Positions 1-6,634 are shown, counted from the first letter of the stretch. The stretch: 11,920 nt of DNA from Casp-actino8 sp964614655 (GCA_964614655.1 CAZTPF010000046.1:1-11920); one strand, 5' to 3'. Numbers and translations are program-made. Notes: generated from the sequence alone by a model not told the origin.

Positions 1-234
1 CTTGGCCGGAGCCTTCTTGGCAGCTGCCTTCTTCGGAGCTGCCTTCTTCTTGGCTGCCTTGCGCTTGGCCGGAGCCTTCTTGGCTGCCTTCTTCTTAGCC
101 GGAGCCTTCTTGGCTGCTGCCTTCTTCTTGGCTGCCTTCTTCTTTGCCGGAGCCTTCTTGGCCGCTGCCTTGCGCTTGGCCGGAGCCTTGCGCTTCGCGG
201 GGGCCTTCTTGGCTGCCTTCTTCTTTGCTGCCAT
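1..234 (-). CDS. Lys/Ala/Pro-rich repeat protein, histone H1-like tail (partial, 3' end off window)
   Basis: Only the first 78 codons are present; the frame is still open at the left edge. The ATG is at 234-232 with an AAAGGGA Shine-Dalgarno sequence about 8 bases upstream. Apart from Met, the visible protein contains only Ala, Lys, Pro and a few Arg, in repeats of the type AAKKAPAKRKAAAKKAPAKKK. There is no signal peptide or acidic residue. Such tails bind DNA or RNA through charge and occur in histone H1-like nucleoid proteins and on mycobacterial HU (HupB), where the tail is C-terminal. Here the tail comes first, so any folded domain must lie beyond the window and its identity cannot be read. 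The gene is divergent from phoH across a 361-bp gap. Confidence is high that it is a gene and low on its function; a nucleoid-associated protein is the best guess. Confidence 0.75.
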   Translation of the reverse strand, partial: MAAKKKAAKKAPAKRKAPAKRKAAAKKAPAKKKAAKKKAAAKKAPAKKKAAKKAPAKRKAAKKKAAPKKAAAKKAPAK

Positions 235-595
235 GGGATATCCCTTTCTGATGGTTACTGCAGTGTGTTGTGTTCGTCCGATCCGGCGAGGCATGCGCTC
301 TCCGCACCGAACGTCGAATCGAAGTCGGTCGGCCGAAGCCACCACTCGACCCGAATGTTCATTCGTCGTTCCTCGGGTGGAACGAACATATTTGACGAGA
401 ATTCGCGACGGTTTACAAGCAATCCGGTTGTTGCAAGTGCAACGAGAGCGCTTCGGAGGGCGAGGTCACACGCGGTATCCACCACCTGACCACTCGGGTC
501 GGCAACACTGATCATGCCGGATCGCCCCTCGTCCGGTCCCCTCACGTGACCTCGTCACGATCCAACGACACGTTCAGCGAGACAAGGGAGATTCG
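235..595. other. Divergent intergenic region with several inverted repeats
   Basis: This 361-bp gap separates the Lys-rich gene (leftward) from phoH (rightward) and is visibly less GC-rich than the genes beside it. It holds four perfect short dyads: CGAATG-TT-CATTCG at 352-365, TCGTTCC-N6-GGAACGA at 366-385, GTTGCA-AG-TGCAAC at 430-443 and CGTGAC-CTC-GTCACG at 545-559. It also holds a candidate leftward promoter at 390-418 and the phoH Shine-Dalgarno sequence (AAGGGAG, 584-590). A minus-strand reading frame crosses it, but I do not consider it supported. I could not place a convincing rightward promoter for phoH. Confidence 0.6.
390..418 (-). promoter_or_regulatory. Candidate promoter for the Lys-rich gene
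   Basis: On the minus strand a TTGTAA hexamer (418-413) and a TCAAAT hexamer (395-390) are separated by exactly 17 bases. Each matches the sigma-70 consensus at four of six positions. Transcription would start near 383, leaving a leader of about 150 bases before the ATG at 234. The dyad at 366-385 would then lie at the very 5' end of the transcript, or act as an operator over the start site. The match is weak and the assignment is inference. Confidence 0.3.
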
Positions 596-2032
596 GTGGC
601 CGATTCGGTGCGGACACAGCGGGCGACGACCAACACTCCTCGACAGGGCCGAGCGAATCGCCGGTCCGCCCCTCCCAAACCCGACACCGAGCTCCACGAT
701 TCCGACCGAACACCGACAGCTGCTCGCATCGTTCTCGACACGTCGGTTCTGATCGCCGACACTCAATGCTTGGGCGCCTATCCGGGGTGCGACATCGTCA
801 TCCCGTTGACGGTGATCGAAGAGCTCGACGGCCTGAAGAGTCGAGCCGACGACGTCGGCCGGTCCGCTCGGGCCGCGCTTCGCCGCCTGGAGGAGATTCG
901 CCTGTCGGCCGGAGGTTCGCTCGCCGAGCCGGTCGCCCTCGACGAGTCCGGGGCCACCGTGCACATCGAGATCAACGGAATTCAGCGTCATCTGCTGGTC
1001 GAACACGGGCTCGACCCGGCCAAACCCGACAATCGGATCATCGGCGCCGCCCTCGGGCAGGCCCAGATCTCCCCGACCCGCATGGTCTCGAACGACGCCG
1101 CCCTTCGCTTGAAGGCGGCTCATCTCGGTCTCGTCGCGCACGAACATCAGCCGAACGGGCGCGTGCGCGACAGCCGGCCACTCGGCTGGGTGACAGTCGA
1201 TGCCGACACCGCGGTCGTCGACCGCCTGTACGACGGCGACGGGTTGGCCCCGAGCGATCTGGTCGACGACGACAGCCTGACCGAGAACTCCTTCGTCGTG
1301 GTGCGCGCCGGCAGTCAGTCGGCGTTGGCTCGCTGCCAGGAAGACGACGTGCGACTCGTGTCGCCGTCCTCACCCGAAGCGTGGGGCTTGCGGGCTCGAT
1401 CCAAGGAACAGCGCTTCGCACTCGAACTCCTCCTCGACCCCGACGTCAGCGTCGTCGCCCTCGACGGACGCGCCGGAACCGGCAAGACCGTTCTCGCTAT
1501 CGCCGCCGGACTGGAACAGGTGGTCGAAGAGCGTCGTTACGAGAAGTTGGCGGTGTACCGCCCTCTCGTCCCGGTCGGTCGAGCCGACGTCGGATTCCTA
1601 CCTGGCGGTCTCGACGAGAAACTCGACCCGTGGATGTCGGCCATCCATGACGCCATCGTCGCACTCTCGGACCAGCGGTCGAATCGCGAAGCTCGCAGCA
1701 TGATCGACGAGTTGATGGCCCGCAATCAACTGTCGCTCGAGTCGGTCACCTTCTTGCGCGGACGGTCGCTCCACCGACAGTTCCTCGTTGTCGACGAAGC
1801 GCAGAACCTCGAGCCCACCACGCTGAAGACGATCCTCACTCGAATCGGCGACGGCACAAAAGTGGTGTTCACCGGTGACACGAGCCAGATCGACGCCCCG
1901 TATCTCGGCGAGACCAACAATGCGCTCGCCGTCCTCATCGGAGCCTTCCGCGGCCAGCGCTGCTTCGGTCACGTGACCCTCACCTCATGCGAACGTGGTG
2001 AGGTGGCCTCCCTGGCCGCCGAGCTCCTCTGA
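596..2032 (+). CDS. phoH2: PIN-PhoH ATPase (PhoH2/YlaK-type ribonuclease-helicase)
   Basis: The 478-residue protein starts at GTG 596, five bases after AAGGGAG (584-590). It has two domains after a basic, probably disordered N-terminus of about 43 residues. The PIN nuclease domain (about 44-185) shows its acidic metal ligands: D48 in LDTSVL, E75/E76 in VIEELDGLK, D145 in PDNRIIG and D167 in VSNDAAL. The PhoH ATPase domain (about 265-475) has Walker A GRAGTGKT at 291-298, Walker B FLVVDEAQ at 396-403 and GDTSQID at 427-433. In characterised actinobacterial PhoH2 proteins this fusion unwinds and cleaves RNA and is linked to toxin-antitoxin-like control. No small antitoxin-like gene precedes it here, so a housekeeping RNA role is more likely. 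It appears monocistronic, as whiB has its own promoter. The family call is very secure; the symbol follows the two-domain architecture. Confidence 0.93.
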   Translation: MADSVRTQRATTNTPRQGRANRRSAPPKPDTELHDSDRTPTAARIVLDTSVLIADTQCLGAYPGCDIVIPLTVIEELDGLKSRADDVGRSARAALRRLEEIRLSAGGSLAEPVALDESGATVHIEINGIQRHLLVEHGLDPAKPDNRIIGAALGQAQISPTRMVSNDAALRLKAAHLGLVAHEHQPNGRVRDSRPLGWVTVDADTAVVDRLYDGDGLAPSDLVDDDSLTENSFVVVRAGSQSALARCQEDDVRLVSPSSPEAWGLRARSKEQRFALELLLDPDVSVVALDGRAGTGKTVLAIAAGLEQVVEERRYEKLAVYRPLVPVGRADVGFLPGGLDEKLDPWMSAIHDAIVALSDQRSNREARSMIDELMARNQLSLESVTFLRGRSLHRQFLVVDEAQNLEPTTLKTILTRIGDGTKVVFTGDTSQIDAPYLGETNNALAVLIGAFRGQRCFGHVTLTSCERGEVASLAAELL

Positions 2033-2086
2033 CCCCGCCGGCCGGCATGTCGGTCGCCGGAACGTCGACTGGTTGAACCTCAGGTG

Positions 2087-2136
2087 AAAAATCCCTGGTC
2101 ACGAGTTCACATTCCCTCTTGACGCTGGGGGTTTTT
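2087..2136 (+). terminator. Possible weak phoH terminator overlapping the whiB promoter
   Basis: AAAAATCCC (2087-2095) can pair with GGGGTTTTT (2128-2136) across a 32-base loop, and a shorter hairpin CCCTC/GGGGG (2114-2118 with 2127-2131) is followed directly by five T. Either could stop phoH transcripts. Both are weak (long loop, or five pairs with one wobble), and the T-run is also the spacer of the whiB promoter. It is listed as a possibility only. Confidence 0.25.
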
Positions 2137-2147
2137 CGATTTAGTGT
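2119..2147 (+). promoter_or_regulatory. Promoter of the whiB gene
   Basis: TTGACG (2119-2124) and TAGTGT (2142-2147) are 17 bases apart. The -35 matches TTGACA at five of six positions, and the -10 fits the actinobacterial TAnnnT pattern. The predicted start of transcription is about 2154, giving a leader of about 70 bases before ATG 2224. This is the best-looking promoter in the window. Confidence 0.6.
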
Positions 2148-2156
2148 TAAATGCGT

Positions 2157-2189
2157 GCGGTGGGGACCCACCCCTCCGGTCCCCACCGC
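2157..2189 (+). promoter_or_regulatory. Strong 12-bp hairpin at the 5' end of the whiB leader
   Basis: GCGGTGGGGACC (2157-2168) and GGTCCCCACCGC (2178-2189) are perfect reverse complements around a 9-base C-rich loop. The hairpin begins about 3 bases after the predicted start of transcription and ends 34 bases before the whiB ATG. It has no T-run after it, so it is unlikely to be a terminator. Protection of the mRNA 5' end, or an operator acting as DNA, are the likely roles. Confidence 0.55.
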
Positions 2190-2223
2190 CCCATCGCACT
2201 TCCGACGAGAAAGGCAGGTTCAC

Positions 2224-2538
2224 ATGTCGGCTCTCGAATCTCTGGCCCTGGAAGTTTCGGCGTCATCCGACTGGATGGATCACGCCGTCTGCAAGGGTCG
2301 CACCCACCTCTTTTTCCCACCGAAGGCCGAACGCCCCCAGGCCCGGGTCCGGCGCGAAGCTCAGGCCCGACTCTTGTGTCGCACCTGCCCGGTGAACACC
2401 GAATGCCAGTCGTTCGCCCGCGACAATCGCGAGTACGGCTTCTGGGGTGGCGAGTCCGAAGAGGAACGTCATCTCGCTGGCTTCACCGTCGCCGCCCCCA
2501 TCGGTGTGCGCGCCCGCGGCCAGCGGTCACTCGTCTGA
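2224..2538 (+). CDS. WhiB-family iron-sulfur transcriptional regulator
   Basis: This 104-residue protein starts at ATG 2224, after AAAGGCAGG about 8 bases upstream. Four cysteines ligate the expected [4Fe-4S] cluster: C23, then C52, C55 and C61 in the C-x2-C-x5-C pattern of the family. The turn motif GFWGGESEEER (72-82) follows; the usual form is G(I/V)WGG. The C-terminal tail is basic (VRARGQRSLV), as expected for the DNA- or sigma-factor-contacting end. WhiB proteins are confined to Actinobacteria and their phages; they sense redox state or nitric oxide and bind the primary sigma factor. Which WhiB class it belongs to cannot be settled by eye, though length and layout resemble WhiB1/WhiB2-type housekeeping members. 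It has its own promoter and leader hairpin, and an exonuclease gene follows after 47 bases. Confidence 0.93.
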   Translation: MSALESLALEVSASSDWMDHAVCKGRTHLFFPPKAERPQARVRREAQARLLCRTCPVNTECQSFARDNREYGFWGGESEEERHLAGFTVAAPIGVRARGQRSLV

Positions 2539-2585
2539 CACCCACCACGCCAGTCGTCGTCACCGTCCACGCCTAGGGTGGCGAT

Positions 2586-3173
2586 GTGCCTCGTGTCCCC
2601 TCGGCTCCCCCATCGGGTTGTCGATTCGCCGTGGTCGATCTCGAGACCACCGGCTTGCGAGCCGATGACGACCACATCTTGCAGATGGCCGTCGTCCACC
2701 AAGACGGGGCCGGCCGGCGACTCGCCGAATGGTCGACCTACGTGCGACCGCCGCGCCGGTGGCGCACCCCGCTCGGGCCGGTCGAGATCCACGGAATCAC
2801 CCGACGACGAGTGATCATGGCCCCGAGCCTCACCGAAGCTCTCACCAACTTCGTCGCTCTCACCCGCGGATGCATCCTCGTGGCCCACAACGCCGCGTTC
2901 GATCTCGGCTTCCTGCGGGCGGCCTCGGCCCGCACCGGCATCGATCTGTCGCACGACGGATCCCTGTGCACCCTTCATCTGTCCCGGCAGCTCGGCGAAC
3001 GAGGTCAGGCCAACCACAAGTTGACGTCGCTGTGCGCCGAATTCGGAGTCGACCCCGGCCGGGCTCACGATGCACTGCACGACGCACGAGCCGCCGGCGC
3101 GGTGTTGCCTCACCTCGTGTCTCGTCTCGGACTCGAGTCGCCCGACGACCTGTCACGTCACGTGCGTTCGTAA
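2586..3173 (+). CDS. DnaQ-like 3'-5' exonuclease (DEDDh family)
   Basis: The 195-residue protein starts at GTG 2586. All three exonuclease motifs are present: Exo I VDLETTGL with D18 and E20, Exo II AHNAAFDLGFL with D106, and Exo III HDALHDARA with H161 and D166 (the H-x4-D spacing of the DEDDh class). A metal-dependent 3'-5' exonuclease acting on DNA or RNA follows from this. It consists of the nuclease domain alone. It could be a DNA polymerase III epsilon-like proofreading subunit or a stand-alone repair or RNA-trimming nuclease, and context does not decide. The start is preceded by TAGGGTGG, which can be read as a Shine-Dalgarno sequence or as a -10 box for a leaderless message. Its last 16 bases overlap the end of the convergent pafC-like gene. 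Confidence 0.9.
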   Translation: MPRVPSAPPSGCRFAVVDLETTGLRADDDHILQMAVVHQDGAGRRLAEWSTYVRPPRRWRTPLGPVEIHGITRRRVIMAPSLTEALTNFVALTRGCILVAHNAAFDLGFLRAASARTGIDLSHDGSLCTLHLSRQLGERGQANHKLTSLCAEFGVDPGRAHDALHDARAAGAVLPHLVSRLGLESPDDLSRHVRS

Positions 3174-4099
3174 CGAGCGAGAACCCGCCGGGCCGCGTCG
3201 GCACCGAGACGGCGGAGTTCGTCGGGACTTTCGATCGCCCCATGGGTACCGAGTCGAACCATCAGGCGTTCCAGCCAACGGTCGCTCGTGACGACGAGCC
3301 GCACCCGAACCCTCCCGTCGTCGATCGACGTGGATTCGATCACCGGATACTGGTCGAGAACCCAGAGCCATCCGGCGTCGATCAGGACCGACACCTCGCG
3401 AACGTCGTCGGCATCCTCGAACCAGGCTCGCCGAGTACTGATCGGACGCGTATCGGTCCGTCCGGTGTCGACCCAGGACTCGATGCGATCGAGGCGGAAG
3501 GTTCGTTCGGCGTCGCGCCCGAGATCGAAACCCCGCAGATACCAGTGCGGCCCCTCCGAGAAAACCTCGAACGGGGCGATCGTACGAGCCGTCGTGGCCG
3601 CTGTTTCGGGCGACCAGTAATGCATGTGGATCACAGCCCGTCGTCGCACCGCGTCACGAAGTTCGTCGACTCCGTCGGGAACGTCGACCTCGACGTCGAG
3701 TCCGGTGACCCGTTCGGCTCCGATGACGGCGGCGATCTTGTCGATGGCCGACGCCAAGGCACCGTCGGGATCGGATCCCGGCACCGAGCGAGCGGCGGCG
3801 GCCGACACCACGAGTGAGAAGGCCTCGGGCGCCGTCAGACGGAGGGGACGGTCGAAGTACTTCGGCAGACCGAAATGGATCTCGTCACCGTCGACGTACA
3901 GGTCGATGAGGTCACGGGGATCCTGCGACACGCCGCACAGCGAGGCCAACGTGAGATCGGCGACGAGATCGTCGACCCCGACCCCGAAGTGGGCCGCCAT
4001 CTCGTGGGTCGACACCGTTCCCCGCTCCTGCAGCCAGGGCAACATGACGAGAAGTCGCCGGAGCCGGATGTTGATCGGACGATTGGCCGGACGCTTCAC
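3158..4099 (-). CDS. pafC: WYL-domain transcriptional regulator, PafC-like
   Basis: The reading frame is open further upstream, but GTG 4099 is the best start: its GTGA overlaps the stop codon of the preceding pafB-like gene, the classic sign of translational coupling, and GGGGA lies just upstream. That gives 313 residues. A winged-helix-like region (about 8-85, beginning INIRLRRLLVMLPWL) is followed by the WYL domain, with PHWYLRGFD (W186, Y187, L188) and RTFRLDRIESW (199-209), then a C-terminal WCX-like extension. In mycobacteria PafB and PafC form a heterodimer that activates DNA-repair promoters independently of LexA. Here the pair sits downstream of pgi, with no Pup-proteasome genes in the window. 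The paralogue call rests on gene order and architecture; a generic WYL regulator is the alternative. Confidence 0.85.
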   Translation of the reverse strand: MKRPANRPINIRLRRLLVMLPWLQERGTVSTHEMAAHFGVGVDDLVADLTLASLCGVSQDPRDLIDLYVDGDEIHFGLPKYFDRPLRLTAPEAFSLVVSAAAARSVPGSDPDGALASAIDKIAAVIGAERVTGLDVEVDVPDGVDELRDAVRRRAVIHMHYWSPETAATTARTIAPFEVFSEGPHWYLRGFDLGRDAERTFRLDRIESWVDTGRTDTRPISTRRAWFEDADDVREVSVLIDAGWLWVLDQYPVIESTSIDDGRVRVRLVVTSDRWLERLMVRLGTHGAIESPDELRRLGADAARRVLARYERT

Positions 4100-5043
4100 G
4101 GCGTCCCCGCCGTCTCGGACAGCCACTCGACGACCAACTGGCGCAACGGAGCCGGTTCGAGCACTTCGGCGCGCTCGACGAAACCCAACAGCCAGTTGAC
4201 GAAGGCCTGGACGTTCGAACACGGAACGCGCACGTCGATCGAACCGTCGTCGTGACGCTCCACCACCGCCTCGTCTCCGTACTGATGGAGCACGACTGCG
4301 GCGTCGGAGGCGTCGACTCGCACGATCGCGTCGTCGGCACCGACGTCGACCGCGTCGGGAAGAAGTTTCGGGTCGCTTGGGAACACCGTTCGCGGATCGA
4401 AGTCGGAGGGAACCTCGACCGTCGCCTCACCGGCGATCTTCACTCCGCCGTCGATCCGATCGAGGCGGTAGGTGCGGCGCTCTCCGTGGCCATGGTCGTA
4501 GCCGATCACGTACCACCAACCGTCCCGGGCCAGCATTCCCCACGGTTCGAGACGACGTTCGAGTGTCCGGTACACGAAGGTGACACAGCGTCGCTCGGCG
4601 ATGGCCCGATGGACGAGGGGCAGACGTTCGTCGATCGGCAATTCGACGGCGATCGACGCCGACTCGACCTGGTCGTCTCCGGGCGCCAAGTCGACCTTCC
4701 ACAGAGCCTCTTGCGCCCAGTTGGTCCCGAGGCGGATGGTTCCGACCGCCACGCGCAGCGCCGCGGTCTCCTCGGGGGTCAGACCGAAATCCTCGATCTC
4801 GTACGCCGAGCGCAGCACTCGATACCCGGTCTGACCGGCCTGCTGACCCGACAACGTGACCTGATCGATGGGAACGCCTTCGTCGCGAAGAACGGCCTTG
4901 TCGCGCTCGAAGGCGGCTCGCGCGGCTTCCTTCCCCTCGGGATACTGGCCTCGCAACTCGTTGCGAATCTCTTCGAAGGTGATGTGGCGACGGGCCGACA
5001 GGAGCAGAGTCAAGAGATTGGTGACCCGCTCGAGTTGATGCAC
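4096..5043 (-). CDS. pafB: WYL-domain transcriptional regulator, PafB-like
   Basis: The 315-residue protein starts at GTG 5043, nine bases after the pgi stop, so the two are almost certainly co-transcribed. No good Shine-Dalgarno sequence is visible, which fits translation coupled to pgi. Residues 1-78 form a DeoR-like winged helix (MHQLERVTNLLTLLLSARR, then AFERDKAVLRDEGVPI). The WYL domain covers about 138-205, with the signature read as WYV (W177, Y178, V179) and the conserved RRTYRLDRI at 189-197; a WCX-like C-terminal region follows. WYL domains bind single-stranded DNA or other ligands to switch the regulator on. The gene pairs with the overlapping pafC-like gene, and the two products are probably two halves of one activator of damage response. 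Confidence 0.87.
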   Translation of the reverse strand: MHQLERVTNLLTLLLSARRHITFEEIRNELRGQYPEGKEAARAAFERDKAVLRDEGVPIDQVTLSGQQAGQTGYRVLRSAYEIEDFGLTPEETAALRVAVGTIRLGTNWAQEALWKVDLAPGDDQVESASIAVELPIDERLPLVHRAIAERRCVTFVYRTLERRLEPWGMLARDGWWYVIGYDHGHGERRTYRLDRIDGGVKIAGEATVEVPSDFDPRTVFPSDPKLLPDAVDVGADDAIVRVDASDAAVVLHQYGDEAVVERHDDGSIDVRVPCSNVQAFVNWLLGFVERAEVLEPAPLRQLVVEWLSETAGTP

Positions 5044-5052
5044 GAACCGAGA

Positions 5053-6627
5053 CTACGCCTCGGGAAGTCGTAGACGTTCGCGCAAGAGCTCGGTCGAGGC
5101 GTCGGTTCGAGAGCGTTCGCTCGCCATCTGCTTTCCGAGTTCGACTCCCCATTGATCGAAGCTGTCGATGCCCCAGATCCAACCCTGGAAGAACACGACC
5201 CACTCGTAGAACGCGATCAGCTGCCCGAGCGTCGACGGCGTGAGGCGCGGGGCGAGGATCACGGTGTTCGGCCGATCGCCCGGGAACCCTCGATGCTCGG
5301 ACCGAGGAAGGCGTGCGGTCTCTTCCGACGAACGACCGAAGGCCAATGCCCGCGACTGGGCGAGCAAGTTGTCGAGCAGACGCTGGTGGCGATCGTCGTC
5401 GCCGACGAGGTCGCTCTCGACCGCCGGAGCAGCGAACCCGATGAAGTCGACCGGCACCAAGCGCGTGCCCTGATGGAGCAGTTGGAAGAACGCGTGCTGA
5501 GCATCGGTTCCCGGCTGGCCCCACACGATCGGGCCCGTCGACGTCGTGACCGGGACGCCGGACCGATCGACCGATTTGCCGTTCGACTCCATGTCGAGTT
5601 GCTGCACGTAGGCGACGAAGAGATCGAGGTCGTGAGCGTAGGGAACGATCGCTTTGGTCTCGGCTCCGTCGCGGTTGGCGTACAAGATGCCGAGCAGCGC
5701 GGCGAGTAGCGGAACGTTTCGTTCGATGGCGGCGTCGCGGACGTGCTCGTCGACCAGACGCATACCTGCGCGGAGTTCGGCGAAGGCCGAGTTGCCGATC
5801 GCCAGAGCCAGTGACAGACCGATCGACGACGCCAGCGAGTAGCGGCCACCGACCCATTCCCAGAACGGAAAGATCCGCTCGTCCGGGATCCCGAGTCGAC
5901 GGGCCGCTTCCACGTCGGCGGTCACGGCGACGAGATGCTCGGCGATCCGGGAGCCGGCGGCCGGTTCGAGCCATCGCTCGAAGGCGGCGAGATTGGCGAG
6001 AGTCTCGACGGTCGTCATCGTCTTCGACGACACGATCACGAGAGTGCGACGGGGATCGAGGTCGGCCATCACCTCGGCTGTGGCGGCCGGATCGACGTTC
6101 GACACGAAGTGCACGCGAGGACGATCGCGACGGTGGGCTCGCAACGCTCGATGAGCCATGGCGGGCCCGAGGTCGCTCCCGCCGATTCCGAGATTCACCA
6201 CGTCGGTGAAGGCGAGTCCGGCCGGCGACACGACCGTTCCGTCGCCCACCGCCTCGACGAATCGCGCCAGCCGCTCCTGTTCTCGCTCGACGTCGGCGCT
6301 CACGTCGACACCGTCGACGATCGCCGTGTCACCTCGCGGGGTTCGCAGGGCCAGATGTCCGACGGGTCGATCCTCGGAGACGTTGAGGCGATCGCCGGCG
6401 AAGAGGCGATCGCGTGCCTCGAGAACTCCGGCCGCGCGGGCGACGGCCAGGAGATCGTCCCGCAGTTCGCCATCCCATCGGTGTTTCGACAGATCGACGA
6501 ATAGGTCGCCCATGTCGAACGAGAACCGTGTCGCTCGGTCGGGGTCGGCGGCGAACATCGACTCGATCGACGGCCGGTCGGGACGCGCGAGAAGTCGCTC
6601 CCATTCGGGCAGCGCGTCGAGGGACAT
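5053..6627 (-). CDS. pgi: Glucose-6-phosphate isomerase
   Basis: Interconverts glucose 6-phosphate and fructose 6-phosphate in the cytoplasm (glycolysis and gluconeogenesis). I prefer ATG 6627 (524 residues); GTG 6636 is in frame and adds three residues. Recognisable parts, in 524-residue numbering, are NLGIGGSDLGPAM (145-157), the phosphate-binding SSKTMTT (200-206), WVGGRYSLASSIGL (258-271) with R262, QLDMESNGKSV (343-353), and the C-terminal signature FDQWGVELGK (490-499) ending in active-site K499. Length fits the long bacterial form. One oddity is important: where most family members have WGEPGTNGQHA, this protein has WGQPGTDAQHA, so the usual catalytic Glu (E355 in E. coli) is Gln371, read directly from a CAG codon. 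The rest of the active site looks intact. It is first in an operon with pafB and pafC. Confidence 0.95.
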   Translation of the reverse strand: MSLDALPEWERLLARPDRPSIESMFAADPDRATRFSFDMGDLFVDLSKHRWDGELRDDLLAVARAAGVLEARDRLFAGDRLNVSEDRPVGHLALRTPRGDTAIVDGVDVSADVEREQERLARFVEAVGDGTVVSPAGLAFTDVVNLGIGGSDLGPAMAHRALRAHRRDRPRVHFVSNVDPAATAEVMADLDPRRTLVIVSSKTMTTVETLANLAAFERWLEPAAGSRIAEHLVAVTADVEAARRLGIPDERIFPFWEWVGGRYSLASSIGLSLALAIGNSAFAELRAGMRLVDEHVRDAAIERNVPLLAALLGILYANRDGAETKAIVPYAHDLDLFVAYVQQLDMESNGKSVDRSGVPVTTSTGPIVWGQPGTDAQHAFFQLLHQGTRLVPVDFIGFAAPAVESDLVGDDDRHQRLLDNLLAQSRALAFGRSSEETARLPRSEHRGFPGDRPNTVILAPRLTPSTLGQLIAFYEWVVFFQGWIWGIDSFDQWGVELGKQMASERSRTDASTELLRERLRLPEA

Positions 6628-6634
6628 GACTCGC

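Noticed and set aside
2..511. Plus-strand frame rich in Ala, Phe and Leu opposite the Lys-rich gene
   Set aside because: It is the antisense image of the AAG/GCC repeat codons. The minus strand has a good ribosome site and start, and the plus frame simply runs on into the intergenic region.
255..515. Minus-strand reading frame of 86 codons from ATG 515, with GAGGGG about 9 bases upstream
   Set aside because: Only about 63 percent of its codons end in G or C, well below the strong G/C third-position bias visible in the clear genes here. It covers the dyad-rich gap and I recognise no domain. A small real gene is not excluded; conservation in relatives would decide.
690..725. CTGTCGGTG on the minus strand inside phoH, close to the TTGTCRGTG PafBC promoter motif
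   Set aside because: The first base differs, there is no TAnnnT at the required distance, and it lies antisense inside a coding region.
4427..5974. Minus-strand Arg-rich frame of 515 codons across pgi and pafB
   Set aside because: It is an out-of-frame reading of two well-supported genes on the same strand; the Arg/Ser/Pro-rich composition is the usual GC artefact.
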